64,000 nt of DNA from Asticcacaulis aquaticus (GCF_028550415.1 NZ_JAQQKX010000007.1:62001-126000); one strand, 5' to 3'; positions 15,342 to 25,449 are shown, numbered from the stretch's first letter. The notes: generated by a model not told the origin, from the letters alone. Numbers and translations: made by a program.

Positions 15342-16382
15342 TTAGGCCTCGTCGGCACCGACTTCCTGAGCCAGAGCGTCTTCCGGCTTCTTGCGGCGGG
15401 CGCGGGGCTTTTTCGGTGCCGCCTCCTCCGAAGCGGCTTCGGCGTCGACCGGCGCGCTGACCGGCGTCGGGGTGCGCAGAAAGGCCGGCAGGTGCGAATG
15501 ATCGTCGGCCTCAGCGACCGGGGCGGTCCGGGCGCGCGGCGCGCGGGCAGGCTTCGGCGCCACCTCAACCGGCGCTTCGGCGGCAGGCGCAATCGGCGTG
15601 GCTTCCGGTGTCACGACGTCGAAACCGGCCACATTGACCTCAGCGGCGTCCGGTGCGGCGGCGCTAAACGGCTCGGTCGAGGCGATAACCTGTTCCTGCT
15701 CGTTCAGGCGTTGCAGACGGCGACGCTCATAGCGCTCGCGACGGCTTTCGCGGCGACCACCGCCCTCGCCTTCGCCACCCTCACGGGCCACGAATTCGCG
15801 CGGTTCGCGTTCCGGGCGGTCGTTATTATTGCGATCACGGTTGTTGCGGTCGTCGTTGTTACGGTCGCGGTTATTGCGCTCGTAGCGGTCGTTGTTGTTC
15901 CGGTCACGGTCGCGATTGCCGTTGTTGCGATCATTGCGCTCACCGTTGTTACGGTCGCGGTCGCGACGGTTCTCGTAACGCGGCTGATCGTCGCCGCCCT
16001 CGGCGTCCGGCTGTTCGCTGTCGGTCTCAGCCTGTTCCTGAACCGGTTCGCCGTCCAGTTCTTCGTCGAAGTCGAAGCCGGTCGAGAACGGATCGCGTTG
16101 CAGGAACTCCGCCACCGGGCGGTTCGGCTGCATCTGACGGATCAGGCGGAAATAGTGTTCGGCGTGCTGAAGATAGTTTTCGGCCAGAACCCGGTCGCCC
16201 GACGAATTGGCGTCGCGGGCCAGCTGCTGATACTTTTCGTAGATGGTCTGCGCATTACCGCGCACCTTCGTCGTATCGGGGCCGTTCGATTCGTAGGCGC
16301 GATTCGGGTTGTTATTCTGCTGATTGCCAGTGGGTTTGCGATTGCGGCTACGTTGCCGTTTCATACCCCGAAAATCTTTCAT
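15342..16382 (-). CDS. DUF4167 domain protein, probable RNA-binding
   Basis: 346 residues. The N-terminal 115 residues match DUF4167 (MKRQRSRNRK, then YEKYQQLARDANSSGDRVLAENYLQHAEHYFRLI in two parts). The middle (about 150-225) is a low-complexity Arg/Asp/Asn-rich stretch with repeated RDRNNNDR units. The tail is Ala/Pro/Glu-rich with a basic PKKPRARRKKPE block. The composition suggests nucleic-acid binding and disorder, but the molecular role of the family is unknown. An ATG six codons downstream is an alternative start. In related genomes it is a neighbour of prmC, as here. Confidence 0.85.
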   Translation of the reverse strand: MKDFRGMKRQRSRNRKPTGNQQNNNPNRAYESNGPDTTKVRGNAQTIYEKYQQLARDANSSGDRVLAENYLQHAEHYFRLIRQMQPNRPVAEFLQRDPFSTGFDFDEELDGEPVQEQAETDSEQPDAEGGDDQPRYENRRDRDRNNGERNDRNNGNRDRDRNNNDRYERNNRDRNNDDRNNRDRNNNDRPEREPREFVAREGGEGEGGGRRESRRERYERRRLQRLNEQEQVIASTEPFSAAAPDAAEVNVAGFDVVTPEATPIAPAAEAPVEVAPKPARAPRARTAPVAEADDHSHLPAFLRTPTPVSAPVDAEAASEEAAPKKPRARRKKPEDALAQEVGADEA

Positions 16383-16479
16383 GTGATGTAACCGTATGCA
16401 GGCCCCGCCTCAAACGCGCGGGTGCGAATTAATTATGTTGCACAAGGCCGGAAGGCGTTTTGTCCGGTGCGGGCCTTGG

Positions 16480-16650
16480 AATCTGGAGGTGTGTTCTGAG
16501 CGTAAGCCGTTTTATGAGGTTTTTGCTGCGGATGCCTTTGCGGGCCTGTACCGGGCTGTAGCCCCCCTCACAGGCACTCAGGGTCTCTGCATCGAGCCTG
16601 AACAAACGCGTTCAAACACATCCTTTGGGGCGGACGTAACCGTCCGGCCG
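16480..16650 (+). ncRNA. ssrS: Candidate 6S RNA (ssrS)
   Basis: The plus strand folds into a long rod. GGTGTGTT (16488-16495) pairs with AACACATC (16615-16622). After a small internal loop GAGCGT (16498-16503) pairs with GCGTTC (16608-16613). A large central bubble follows, then GATGC / GCATC (16531, 16589). The apical arm is GCCTGT / ACAGGC (16544-16549, 16570-16575) enclosing GGGCT / AGCCC. Closing stem, central bubble and apical arm are the 6S plan, in which the bubble mimics an open promoter and sequesters sigma70 polymerase. Boundaries are estimates. I could not compare it with a covariance model, so the family name is inference. Confidence 0.4.
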
Positions 16651-16692
16651 TCGAACCATAATTGCAGGAGACATACTAGTGTTAGCCGCAAA

Positions 16693-16731
16693 CGCGCCGG
16701 TTTCCAAGCAAAATTTTCGCAAACCGGCGCG
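16693..16731 (-). terminator. Hairpin downstream of prmC
   Basis: Perfect 11-bp stem CGCGCCGGTTT / AAACCGGCGCG, 10 bp beyond the prmC stop. It lacks a clear T run, so it may act in mRNA 3'-end protection or factor-dependent termination. Confidence 0.5.
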
Positions 16732-16741
16732 CCGAACCAAA

Positions 16742-17620
16742 TTACAGACCAATCTTGGTGCCGACGACGATACGCGGCTGATCGGACAGGTCCTTATAGG
16801 TGACCACATTGAAGAAACCGGCCTTTTTCATCAGGCCTTCGACGGCGTCGGCCTGATCGTAGCCGATCTCGACCCATGCCCCGCCGCCCTTTTTCAGGAT
16901 GCGGTAGAGGTCGGGGATCAGGTCCACATAGGCATCCAGCCCCGATTCGCCGCCATCGAGCGCCAGCATCGGGTCGTGGTCCTTGACTTCGGGTTCCAGC
17001 GTCGGGATGACGTGCGACTGGATATAGGGCGGGTTCGACGCCACGTAATCGAAGCTTTCGTCGTCCAGTCCCGACGCCCACGAGGTCCGCAGGAAGGCCG
17101 CCCGACTGCCTATACCCAGATTGGCGGCATTGTCGCGCGCCACGGCCAGCGCCTCTTCGGACACGTCGGTGCCGAGGCCCTTGGCGGCGGGACGCTCGCT
17201 AAGGATCGACAGCAGGATGGCGCCGGAGCCGACGCCGAGGTCGGCCACGGTAAAGGCCTGATCCGGAGTCGTCGTCTTGAGGATCATGTCGACCAGACAC
17301 TCGGTTTCGGGCCGCGGCACCAGCACGTCGGGCGTCAGGTTGAGCAGCAGCTTCCAGAAGCCCTTGCGGCCGAGGATACGCGCCACGGGGACACGCTTTT
17401 CACGGCGGCTGAGATAGTCGTCGAGCGTGGCGTTCTGTTCCGGCGTGATCAGCTTGTACGGATCGGTGATGATGTCGGTGCGCGTAAAGCCGGTCGCGGC
17501 TTCGAGCAGCAGGCGCGCATCGATAGCGGGCGAGTCGATGTGGGCGGCCTTGAGACGCTTCTGCGCGCCGTTCCAGGCTTTGACGAGGGTCAGGTCGGTG
17601 GTGTTTGAGGTATCGGTCAT
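16742..17620 (-). CDS. prmC: Peptide chain release factor N5-glutamine methyltransferase
   Basis: 292 residues from the ATG at 17618-17620; the frame is open further upstream, but that part translates an intergenic repeat. The N-terminal helical domain is at about 1-85. The SAM-dependent methyltransferase motif I is ADLGVGSGAIL and the substrate motif NPPYIQSHV is present. It methylates the GGQ glutamine of RF1 and RF2. Release-factor gene prfA, often the upstream partner, is not adjacent; a repeat pair and ubiG lie there instead. Confidence 0.93.
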   Translation of the reverse strand: MTDTSNTTDLTLVKAWNGAQKRLKAAHIDSPAIDARLLLEAATGFTRTDIITDPYKLITPEQNATLDDYLSRREKRVPVARILGRKGFWKLLLNLTPDVLVPRPETECLVDMILKTTTPDQAFTVADLGVGSGAILLSILSERPAAKGLGTDVSEEALAVARDNAANLGIGSRAAFLRTSWASGLDDESFDYVASNPPYIQSHVIPTLEPEVKDHDPMLALDGGESGLDAYVDLIPDLYRILKKGGGAWVEIGYDQADAVEGLMKKAGFFNVVTYKDLSDQPRIVVGTKIGL

Positions 17621-17630
17621 GGCACTTCTA

Positions 17631-17747
17631 ACCCCCTCTCCCCTGCGGGGAGAGGGTTGGGGTGAGGGGGAAACGGTTGCAGCAGGCCCCCTCACCCAGC
17701 GCTAAAGCGCCACCCTCTCCCCCCCCGAAAGTCGAGAATGGGGGAGA
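17631..17747. repeat. Paired inverted intergenic repeats, CTCTCCCC type
   Basis: Left part CCCCCTCTCCCCTGCGGGG, then AGAGGGTTGGGGTGAGGGGG. A short spacer follows, then the inverted CCCCCTCACCCAGCGC, TAAAGCGCCACCCTCTCCCC and a closing GGGGGAGAGG. Same two-hairpin logic as the CCTCCCC family but with different ends. A second pair of this type lies at 61315-61460. When read as protein these give the spurious SPSPQPSPRRGE string seen in many annotations. Confidence 0.75.
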
Positions 17748-17767
17748 GGCGAAGGGACGCAAGGGAG

Positions 17768-18574
17768 CTACAATAAATCCCGTCTGGCGACGATCATATA
17801 GTTGACGCCGGTATCGTTTGAAAGGGCCCAGCGCGCAGTGATCGGGTTATAACTCACACCCACCGCCGGATCGGGGCTCACACCGGTGTCGCTTAGGAAC
17901 CCTTCGATCTCTTCGGGTTTCAGGAACTTGTTCCAGTCATGCGTCCCCTTCGGCACCCATTGCAGGATATATTCCGCCGCCACAATACCCAGCGCATGGG
18001 CCTTCAAGGTTCGGTTCAGCGTCGCCACAAACAGCAGACCGCCCGGCTTGACCAGAGAGGCGCAGGTTTTCAGGAAGCTTTCCGGGTCGTTGACGTGCTC
18101 GATGACCTCCATGGTCAGAACGACGTCGAAACCGTCTTCGCCCGACGCCGCAAGCTGTTCGACCGTCTGCGCCATGTAGCGGATATCGAGCCCGCCCTGC
18201 GCCGCATGGGCCCTGGCCGTACCGATATTCTTTTCTGACGCGTCAAGGCCGGTGACCTCGAACCCCATACGTCGCATGGGTTCGGACAACAGCCCGCCGC
18301 CACAGCCGATATCGATCAGCCTCAAGCCTTCAAAGGGCTTCAACGCATAGGGATCGCGCTGGAAATGGTCCTGCACCGTCTCGCGGATAAAGCTGACGCG
18401 GGTCGGGTTGAATTTGTGCAGCGGTGCGAATTCGCCCTTCACGTCCCACCACTTGGCGGCCAGCGCCGAAAAGCGCGCCACGTCTTCGGCGTCGATACTC
18501 GGTCCGGCGGGCGCTTCCAGCAATTCAGTGTCATTTGTAACTGATTTTGCAGGTTTTTTTGCCGGATCGGCCAT
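17768..18574 (-). CDS. ubiG: Ubiquinone biosynthesis O-methyltransferase
   Basis: 268 residues. SAM-binding motif I is [20 protein letters not shown], and the UbiG-specific phrases [20 protein letters not shown] and [13 protein letters not shown] are present. It catalyses both O-methylations in ubiquinone synthesis, probably at the membrane surface. The N-terminus has a short Lys/Pro-rich extension of about 20 residues. Divergent from lysC across 146 bp. The ATG at 18574 fits the family start. Confidence 0.95.
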   Translation of the reverse strand: MADPAKKPAKSVTNDTELLEAPAGPSIDAEDVARFSALAAKWWDVKGEFAPLHKFNPTRVSFIRETVQDHFQRDPYALKPFEGLRLIDIGCGGGLLSEPMRRMGFEVTGLDASEKNIGTARAHAAQGGLDIRYMAQTVEQLAASGEDGFDVVLTMEVIEHVNDPESFLKTCASLVKPGGLLFVATLNRTLKAHALGIVAAEYILQWVPKGTHDWNKFLKPEEIEGFLSDTGVSPDPAVGVSYNPITARWALSNDTGVNYMIVARRDLL

Positions 18575-18720
18575 GAGACAGCTCCAAAATCGTATCTGAA
18601 CGCCCGAAATAGCCCAAAAAGCGCCCTCCGTGTGCGATTTTTTCGCAAAAAAGCTTCACAGTCCGGTGCAGGAGCTTTAAAGCGGGCGCGATTTTAGTGC
18701 TTTAAGAAAGAGACACACAG

Positions 18721-19977
18721 ATGACGCGCTTGGTGATGAAGTTCGGCGGCACCTCGATGGCCGACCTTGAACGCATCCGCAGGGCCGCCCGCCTGGTGGC
18801 CGCCGAAGCCGACGCCGGCCATAAGGTCGCGGTGGTCGTTTCGGCCATGTCGGGCAAGACGAACGAACTGGTGGCGTGGACCGACGGCGCCGGTAAGGCT
18901 TCCGGCAAAGCGATTGAAGGCGACGACGAATACGACGTGGTCGTGGCGTCGGGCGAGCAGGTGACCGCCGGTCTTTTGTCGATGACGCTCCGCAATATGG
19001 GCTACGACGCCGTGACCATGTTGGGCTGGCAGGTGCCGATCATCACCTCGGACGTGCATGGCAAGGCGCGCATTCTCGACATTCCGCCCGCCAAGCTTGA
19101 AACGGCACTCGATGCCGGTCAGATCGTCGTCGTTCCGGGCTTTCAGGGCGTCACCGAGTCGGGCCGCATCACGACGCTGGGCCGTGGCGGTTCGGACACG
19201 TCGGCTGTGGCCGTTGCCGCCGCCGTCAAGGCCATCCGGTGCGACATCTATACCGACGTGGACGGCGTCTATACGACTGACCCGCGCGTTGAATCCAAGG
19301 CCCGCCGCCTGAAAAAGATTTCCTTCGAGGAAATGCTGGAGATGGCGTCGCTAGGGGCCAAGGTCCTGCAAACCCGCTCGGTCGAGCTGGCCATGGGTCA
19401 GCGCGTGCCGGTGCGCGTACTCTCTTCTTTCGTCGAACCCGGCGAAAACGTTGATCAAGGCACCATCGTGTGCGACGAGGATGAAATCGTGGAAAAGCAT
19501 ATCGTTTCCGGCGTGGCCTTCAGCCGTGATGAAGCCAAGATCACCCTACTCGGCCTGCCGAACAAGATCGGCGTCTCCGCCGCCGTCTTCGCCAAGCTGG
19601 CCGAAGCCAATATCAATGTCGACATGATCGTGCAGTCGGAAAAGCGCTCGGGCGACTACGCCAACCAGCTTTTCACCGTCGGGCGTCGCGACGCCAAGGC
19701 CGCCGCCGATCTGATGCTGTCGGTCAAGGAAGAGATCGGCTTCGACGACATCAAGGTCGATGAAAACGTCGCCAAGGTCTCGATCGTCGGCGTCGGCATG
19801 CGCTCGCACACCGGCGTGGCCCAGACCATGTTCCAGGCCCTGTCGGAAAAGGGCATCAATATTCAGGTCATCTCGACCTCGGAAATCAAGATCTCGGTCC
19901 TTATCGACGAAGCCTATACCGAACTGGCCGTGCGCGCCCTGCACGCCGCCTATGGCCTCGACAAGATCGGCGCCTAA
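18721..19977 (+). CDS. lysC: Aspartate kinase
   Basis: 418 residues, the monofunctional aspartokinase that phosphorylates aspartate for lysine, threonine, methionine and diaminopimelate synthesis. The kinase motif VMKFGGTSMADLERI is at the N-terminus. LGRGGSDTSAVAVAAA and DIYTDVDGVYTTDPR are also present. Two ACT regulatory domains (about 265-340 and 345-415, with VGMRSHTGVAQTMFQAL) suggest feedback inhibition by lysine and threonine. ATG with a weak AAAGAG site. In Caulobacter lysC is close to ptsP; here three chemoreceptor genes lie between. A terminator follows. Confidence 0.97.
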   Translation: MTRLVMKFGGTSMADLERIRRAARLVAAEADAGHKVAVVVSAMSGKTNELVAWTDGAGKASGKAIEGDDEYDVVVASGEQVTAGLLSMTLRNMGYDAVTMLGWQVPIITSDVHGKARILDIPPAKLETALDAGQIVVVPGFQGVTESGRITTLGRGGSDTSAVAVAAAVKAIRCDIYTDVDGVYTTDPRVESKARRLKKISFEEMLEMASLGAKVLQTRSVELAMGQRVPVRVLSSFVEPGENVDQGTIVCDEDEIVEKHIVSGVAFSRDEAKITLLGLPNKIGVSAAVFAKLAEANINVDMIVQSEKRSGDYANQLFTVGRRDAKAAADLMLSVKEEIGFDDIKVDENVAKVSIVGVGMRSHTGVAQTMFQALSEKGINIQVISTSEIKISVLIDEAYTELAVRALHAAYGLDKIGA

Positions 19978-19999
19978 GTCGCATCTGACCGTCTAAACG

Positions 20000-20034
20000 A
20001 AACGCCGTCCTGTTCATTCAGGGCGGCGTTTTTG
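20000..20034 (+). terminator. Terminator after lysC
   Basis: Stem AACGCCGTCCTG / CAGGGCGGCGTT (one G:T pair) with a TTCATT loop and a short T tail, 25 bp beyond the lysC stop. Confidence 0.8.
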
Positions 20035-20129
20035 ATTTACAGCGCATTAACCGTCCCCGCCTAAGCTACCGCTAACAAACAAAAATGCAGGGCCGTCCGT
20101 CTTATCGGACAAGGAAGCGGGAGTATTCC

Positions 20130-21815
20130 ATGAATTTCGACCACTGGCCGCTCAGGGCCAAGATGGGCGCACTGGTCTCGGTCATGGGGCTGGTCGCCAT
20201 CGGCGCCGTGCTGTTCGCGCTGATGCGCATGGGGCAGATCGACACGACCTATACCCGCATCGTCAACGGCCCGGACAAGGCCATGGTCTATCTGGCCCGC
20301 GCCACGCGGCAGATGGCGTGGACCGAACGCGCCATGTACAAGATGCTGGCCTCGACCACCCCCGACGATATCAAGGCGTCGGAAGAGGCCATGACCAAGG
20401 CCTTCGTCAAGTTCACCGAATATGCCGACCTGGCCGCCACCGCCCTGGCCGGACGTGCGACCGACATCCATACCCTGCGCGACACCTTCAACCACGCGGT
20501 CGAGACCACCTGCGCCCCCGTCATGGCACAGGCCCGCGCCGGTCAGCGCGAGACGGCGCTTGCGACCATGACCGCGACCTGCGGCCCGGCGATGAACGTC
20601 GCCATCGAACAGGCCAAGGTTATCTTAGAGGGCACCATCACCGCCACCGACGCTCAGGCCGCTGCCGCGACAGCCGCCGCGAAAGCGACCATGTGGACGA
20701 CGCTGGCGATCATCCTCGCCGGGATGGGGGTGGTCCTGACCGGTGCCTTTGTGCTCATCCGCCGCAGCGTCGTCGATCCGGTGCGCGCGCTCAACGCCGC
20801 CATGAGCCGCCTCGGCGACGGCCACTACGACCTCGACATCCCCGGACGCCACCGCAGCGACGAGTTGGGGGCCATGGCCACGGCGCTCGACGGTCTGCGT
20901 CAGGGGCTGGCCGACGGCCACACGACGCGTCAGGCCGCCGAAACTGCCCGCAACGCCGAACTGAACCGCCTGAGCCGCGAACGCGGCATCGTCGAGCGCT
21001 TCAATGGCCGCATGATCGATCTGGCCGCAGGCTTTGTACGGGCGTCCGCCGAAATGTCCGAGGCCGCGCAATCCCTGTCGACTACCGCCGAAGAAACCGC
21101 CCGTCAGGCGCAGGTCGTGACCGGGGCGGCCGAAGCCGCCGCCGCCAACGTGCAGACTGCCGCCGCCGCGACCGAGGAAATGTCGGTTTCCGTCCGCGAT
21201 ATCAATCAGCAGGTCGGCCGCGCCGCCGTGGTGGTGGATGAGGCCTCCGCCGAGGCGAACCAGACCCATACCGAAATCCAGTCGCTCAGCGCCGCCGCCC
21301 AGCAGATCGGTGAGGTGGTTAGCCTGATCAACTCGATCGCCGCCCAGACCAACCTTCTGGCGCTCAACGCCACGATCGAGGCCGCCCGCGCGGGCGATGC
21401 AGGCAAGGGCTTTGCCGTCGTCGCCACAGAGGTCAAGTCGCTGGCGACCCAGACCGCGCGCGCCACCGAGGACATCGGGCGCAAGGTCGCCGAGATCCAG
21501 ACCGCGACGCAACGCACCGTCGCCTCCATCGGACGCATCGTCGGCACGATCGAGGAAATCCGCTCCAATTCCGGCAATGTCGCCGCCGCCGTCGAGCAAC
21601 AGGGCGCCGCGACGAACGAAATTGCCCAAAACACCAGCCGCGCCGCCGAAGGCACGCAGTCGGTAACCGAAAACATCCTCGGCGTCGGGCGCGCGGCGGA
21701 ACAGACCGGCGCGGCCTCGTCGCAGCTCATGGCCCTGTCCGGCGACCTGTCGGCTCAGGCCCACGCGCTTCAGGCCGAAATGGACGGCTTTCTGCGCGAC
21801 CTGAACGCCGCCTGA
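20130..21815 (+). CDS. Transmembrane methyl-accepting chemotaxis protein
   Basis: 561 residues from the ATG at 20130, which has GGAAGCGGGAG upstream. TM1 is at about 12-33, a periplasmic four-helix-bundle-type sensor spans about 35-190, and TM2 about 200-225. HAMP follows, with [17 protein letters not shown]. The MCP signalling hairpin has the tip [20 protein letters not shown]. Two cysteines (TTCAP and TATCGP) in the sensor could form a disulphide. Closely related to the next gene, from which it probably arose by tandem duplication. A GANTC-type repeat remnant follows 2 bp after the stop. Ligand unknown. Confidence 0.93.
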   Translation: MNFDHWPLRAKMGALVSVMGLVAIGAVLFALMRMGQIDTTYTRIVNGPDKAMVYLARATRQMAWTERAMYKMLASTTPDDIKASEEAMTKAFVKFTEYADLAATALAGRATDIHTLRDTFNHAVETTCAPVMAQARAGQRETALATMTATCGPAMNVAIEQAKVILEGTITATDAQAAAATAAAKATMWTTLAIILAGMGVVLTGAFVLIRRSVVDPVRALNAAMSRLGDGHYDLDIPGRHRSDELGAMATALDGLRQGLADGHTTRQAAETARNAELNRLSRERGIVERFNGRMIDLAAGFVRASAEMSEAAQSLSTTAEETARQAQVVTGAAEAAAANVQTAAAATEEMSVSVRDINQQVGRAAVVVDEASAEANQTHTEIQSLSAAAQQIGEVVSLINSIAAQTNLLALNATIEAARAGDAGKGFAVVATEVKSLATQTARATEDIGRKVAEIQTATQRTVASIGRIVGTIEEIRSNSGNVAAAVEQQGAATNEIAQNTSRAAEGTQSVTENILGVGRAAEQTGAASSQLMALSGDLSAQAHALQAEMDGFLRDLNAA

Positions 21816-21817
21816 CC

Positions 21818-21865
21818 AGAGCGATATGCCGAAAAGTGTCAGCGGTTTTCGGCTCCAATATCGCG
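21818..21865 (-). repeat. Diverged copy of the palindromic intergenic repeat
   Basis: AGAGCGATATGCCGAAAAGTG...AGCGGTTTTCGGC, read in two parts, with hairpin arms CCGAAAA / TTTTCGG. It resembles the copies at 4107-4211 and 11918-11966 but has lost the GANTC site. Confidence 0.65.
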
Positions 21866-21937
21866 ACAAAGCTAGCCTGTGGAAAAATATGCGCGTGAAA
21901 CCGATTGCACGACCGTTTCAGGCGTTGGTTTTTAAGT

Positions 21938-21951
21938 CACGGTTAACCGTG
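21938..21951. promoter_or_regulatory. 14-bp perfect palindrome upstream of the second transmembrane chemoreceptor
   Basis: CACGGTTAACCGTG, 81 bp before the start at 22032. It contains TTAACC, a CtrA half-site-like sequence that also occurs upstream of the preceding receptor near 20047. A regulator is not identified. Confidence 0.4.
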
Positions 21952-22031
21952 TTTTTCTATCCTGAATTGCGATAGGCGGTTTCTCCTGTGGATGAACCGT
22001 GACGCCACAGGCCAGCAGTTCGGAGTACCCC

Positions 22032-23720
22032 ATGTCGTTCAACAATATCCCCATGATCGGCAAGGTGCTCTCCTTGCTTGCCCTGCTGGCCCTGCTCGGC
22101 ATCGGCGCGGTGGCCTTCGCTGCCTTCCAGATGATGGACATCACGCAGAAATACGATGAAGCGCTACAGGGTCCCGCCCGCGCCAATGTCGCCCTCGCCC
22201 GCGCCGGGCGCCACGCGGTATGGACCTCGCGCTCGATCTTCAAGCTGGCCACCTCCGAAACGCCCGAGGGGCGCGCCGCCTCCGAAGCCGATGTCAAACA
22301 GGGGCACGCCAGCTTCAACACCGAAATGGACACGGCGCTGGCCGCCATGCCCGAACGCAAGGCCGAGATCGAAGCGCTGCGTCAGGCCTATCTCAACGTG
22401 ATGGATACCGTGTGCTGGAAGACGGTCGATCTGGGCAAGGGCGGGCAATCCGCCGCGGCCCTGAGCCACATGAACGCCGAATGCGGCCCGCAGCTCCTGA
22501 CCATCATCACCGGCATCTCGAAAATGGTCGACGAAACCGTCGCCGCCAACGAAGCCCTGGTCGCCCGTCTAAATGCTCAGGCCGACGAAGCTGTCACCCT
22601 GTCGATCGCCGTCGGGGCCATCGGCCTGATCGTGGTCATGGGCCTCGCCGTCTGGCTGACGCGCGGCAGTATTTCCGGCCCGCTGCGCCGCCTGACCGAC
22701 ACCATGTCGTCGATGGCGCACGGCAAGCTCGATATCGAGGTCGGCGGCGGTCAGCGCAAGGACGAACTGGGGGCCATGGCCCGCACGGTCGAAATCTTCC
22801 GGCAGGGACTGGCTGAGACCGAACGCCTGCGCGAAGAGGCGGCCGATACCGAAAAGGCCAATGCCCAGCGCCTGCGTACTGAGCGCAACGCCATCGCCGA
22901 CCAGTTCCAGTCGAGCATGGGTGCCCTGGCCGAAGCCTTTGCCCGCTCGTCGGTCGAGGTGTCGGACGCCGCGCAATCCCTGTCGGCCACTGCCGAGGAA
23001 ACCGCCCGTCAGGCGCAGGTCGTCTCCGGCGCTGCCGAGGAAGCCGCCGTCAACGTCCAGACGGTTGCCGCCGCCACCGAGGAAATGTCGGTCTCCGTCC
23101 GCGACATCAACGCTCAGGTCTCGCGCACCGGCACCGTCGTCGGCGAGGCGTCGGGCGAGGCCGGTCGCACCCACGCCGAGATCCAGTCGCTCAGTGCCGC
23201 CGCCAACCAGATCGGCGAGGTCGTCAGCCTGATCAACGACATCGCTTCGCAGACCAATCTGCTGGCGCTCAACGCCACCATCGAAGCCGCCCGCGCCGGT
23301 GACGCCGGCAAGGGCTTCGCCGTCGTGGCGTCGGAGGTCAAGACCCTGGCCACGCAAACCGCCCGCGCTACCGAGGACATCAGCCGCAAGGTCGGTGAAA
23401 TCCAGACGGCGACGCAACGCACGGTCGCCTCCATTGCCCGCATCGTCGACACGATCGAGGAAATCCGCGCCAATTCCGGCAATGTCGCCGCCGCCGTCGA
23501 ACAGCAGGGCGCGGCCACCGCCGAGATCGCCCAGAACACCAGCCGCGCGGCCTCGGGCGCGCAACAGGTGACCGAGAACATCTTCGGCGTCGGGCGCGCC
23601 GCCGAAATGACCGGCGCGGCCTCGACCCAGCTCATGGCCCTGTCCGGCAACCTGACCGAACAGGCCCAGGCCCTGAAAGGCGAGGTCGAAACCTTCGTCC
23701 GGCAACTGCGCAGCGCCTGA
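22032..23720 (+). CDS. Transmembrane methyl-accepting chemotaxis protein, paralogue of the preceding gene
   Basis: 562 residues from the ATG at 22032, with CGGAG upstream. TM1 is at about 10-32 and the sensor at 35-190, with two conserved cysteines (DTVCWK and NAECGP). TM2 is at about 195-220 (IAVGAIGLIVVMGLAVWL). HAMP and a signalling domain follow, the latter nearly identical to that of the neighbour ([22 protein letters not shown]). The sensor is more diverged than the signalling domain, as expected if the pair diverged in ligand. The same receptor class is implied. Confidence 0.93.
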   Translation: MSFNNIPMIGKVLSLLALLALLGIGAVAFAAFQMMDITQKYDEALQGPARANVALARAGRHAVWTSRSIFKLATSETPEGRAASEADVKQGHASFNTEMDTALAAMPERKAEIEALRQAYLNVMDTVCWKTVDLGKGGQSAAALSHMNAECGPQLLTIITGISKMVDETVAANEALVARLNAQADEAVTLSIAVGAIGLIVVMGLAVWLTRGSISGPLRRLTDTMSSMAHGKLDIEVGGGQRKDELGAMARTVEIFRQGLAETERLREEAADTEKANAQRLRTERNAIADQFQSSMGALAEAFARSSVEVSDAAQSLSATAEETARQAQVVSGAAEEAAVNVQTVAAATEEMSVSVRDINAQVSRTGTVVGEASGEAGRTHAEIQSLSAAANQIGEVVSLINDIASQTNLLALNATIEAARAGDAGKGFAVVASEVKTLATQTARATEDISRKVGEIQTATQRTVASIARIVDTIEEIRANSGNVAAAVEQQGAATAEIAQNTSRAASGAQQVTENIFGVGRAAEMTGAASTQLMALSGNLTEQAQALKGEVETFVRQLRSA

Positions 23721-23961
23721 ACCCGATAGCCAGTCGATTCGACCGGAAGGGCCTTGCGGCAGCGTTTATGCACCTTAACGGCGACAACCGTACAGTCTCG
23801 TATAGTGGAACGTGCATTTTACGAACGAAACCGGCAATTATGGTTAAAAAACACCGCAGAGGCGGCTTTTGTAAACATATCGTTCACCCTTTCCGCGGCA
23901 ACTTGACATCCATTCGCAGTACAACACCGTACGCAACCACCGCACCGATGGATCGCACCCC

Positions 23962-25440
23962 ATGCTGTTTGCCAATGCCGATATGGCCTCGACCCTCGCC
24001 GCCCTCAACGCGGCTCTGGCCGTGATCGAGTTCTCGCCGTCCGGCGACATCCTGACGGCCAATGACAATTTTCTCAGGACCATGGGCTATACGGCAGGAG
24101 AACTGCGCGGCCAGCACCACCGGCTGTTCTGTGATCCCGCTTTTGCCGCCTCAGACGCCTATCGCCGCTTCTGGGCCGATCTGGCCGCCGGTCGGCAGCA
24201 ATCGGGGGAGTTCAAACGCTACGGCCGCGACGGATCGCCGGTCTGGCTGCAGGCCTCCTACACTCCGGTACGCGACCGTCAGGGGCGGGTGACCAAAATC
24301 CTCAAATGTGCCGCCGACATCACCGGGGCGAAATCGACCGCGCTGGACCATGCGGGGAAGATCGCCGCCATTTCACGCTCTCAGGCGATCATCGAATTCA
24401 CCCCCGACGGCACGGTCCTGACGGCCAACGACAACTTCCTCAAAACCATGGGCTACCGCCTCGACGAGATCGCGGGCCAGCCGCACAGCCTGTTCTGCGA
24501 ACCCGAATTCGTCCGCTCGCGCGACTATGCCGACCTGTGGCAGTCGCTGCGCGCCGGACAGTTCGTCGCGGGCACCTTCAAACGCATCGGCAAGGGCGGT
24601 CGCGAAGTCCATATCGAAGCCGCCTATAACCCGATCTTCGACGATACCGGGGCGGTGGTGAAGGTCGCCAAATTCGCCACCGACGTGACGGCTTCCGTGC
24701 AGCGCCGCCTGCGCAACGACGCCCTGAGCGGTGAGATCAACGACGATCTGGGCGGGGTGGTCGACCGCATCAGCGACGCCAGCCACATGGTGACCGGGGC
24801 GTCGGGCGCCTCAACCGAAACCGGGGCTATCGTCAATTCGGTCGCCGCCGCCGCCGAGGAACTGCGCCAGAGCGTGCAGGAAATCTCCGGCAGCATGGGG
24901 CAGGCCCGCGCCGCCGTGCAAAACGCCTTTACCCAGACGGAGAAGGTCAACCATTCCGCCGGGAACCTGACGCGCACCACCGAGTCCATGGGCAGCATCG
25001 TCACCTTCATTCAGGAAATCGCCTCTCAGATCAACCTGCTGGCGCTCAACGCCACCATCGAGTCGGCGCGCGCCGGTGAGGCTGGGCGCGGCTTCGCGGT
25101 CGTCGCCACCGAGGTCAAGTCGCTGGCCAACCAGTCCTCGGCCTCCTCGGCCCGCATCGCGCAGGAAATCTCGAACATGCAGGGCGTCGCCGACGAGGTG
25201 GTGAGCGCCCTGAGCGAGGTCACCACCCAGATGACCCTGGTGCTCGACAACGTCATCGCGGTGGCGTCGGCCATCGAGCAGCAAAGCACGGTGACGCAGG
25301 AAATCTCCGGCAACATGCACTCTGCGGTTACCGCCGTGCAGGAGATCGAGCAAAGCCTCGGCCACATCACCACGACGTTTGAGGCGATCACCCATGCCTC
25401 AGGCGAGGTGAAACGCCGGGTCGAAACGCTGGTGGCGTAA
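23962..25440 (+). CDS. Soluble methyl-accepting chemotaxis protein with two PAS domains
   Basis: 492 residues without membrane segments. Two PAS repeats (about 10-125 and 130-250) contain [19 protein letters not shown] and [19 protein letters not shown]. The signalling hairpin has [18 protein letters not shown]. The PAS and hairpin sequences resemble the 659-residue receptor at 89-2068, which has a third PAS and an extra PilZ-like end. Probably a cytoplasmic redox or energy sensor feeding CheA. There is no strong ribosome site before the ATG at 23962; the first PAS starts about 15 residues in. The preceding 240 bp hold only presumed promoter DNA. Confidence 0.92.
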   Translation: MLFANADMASTLAALNAALAVIEFSPSGDILTANDNFLRTMGYTAGELRGQHHRLFCDPAFAASDAYRRFWADLAAGRQQSGEFKRYGRDGSPVWLQASYTPVRDRQGRVTKILKCAADITGAKSTALDHAGKIAAISRSQAIIEFTPDGTVLTANDNFLKTMGYRLDEIAGQPHSLFCEPEFVRSRDYADLWQSLRAGQFVAGTFKRIGKGGREVHIEAAYNPIFDDTGAVVKVAKFATDVTASVQRRLRNDALSGEINDDLGGVVDRISDASHMVTGASGASTETGAIVNSVAAAAEELRQSVQEISGSMGQARAAVQNAFTQTEKVNHSAGNLTRTTESMGSIVTFIQEIASQINLLALNATIESARAGEAGRGFAVVATEVKSLANQSSASSARIAQEISNMQGVADEVVSALSEVTTQMTLVLDNVIAVASAIEQQSTVTQEISGNMHSAVTAVQEIEQSLGHITTTFEAITHASGEVKRRVETLVA

Positions 25441-25449
25441 ACCTTTCTT

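Larger units (their letters stand above)
16383..16741. other. Intergenic region between DUF4167 and prmC
   Basis: 359 bp. Besides the candidate 6S RNA and the prmC terminator hairpin it contains a hairpin-like AAGGCCGGA...GGGCCTT at 16444-16477, and the short palindrome CGGACG TAAC CGTCCG at 16631-16646 that could end the RNA. No protein-coding frame is supported. Confidence 0.5.

Noticed and set aside
17621-17695. N-terminal extension of prmC encoding an SPSPQPSPRRGE-like string
   Set aside because: This string is the translation of a common intergenic repeat, not protein sequence.
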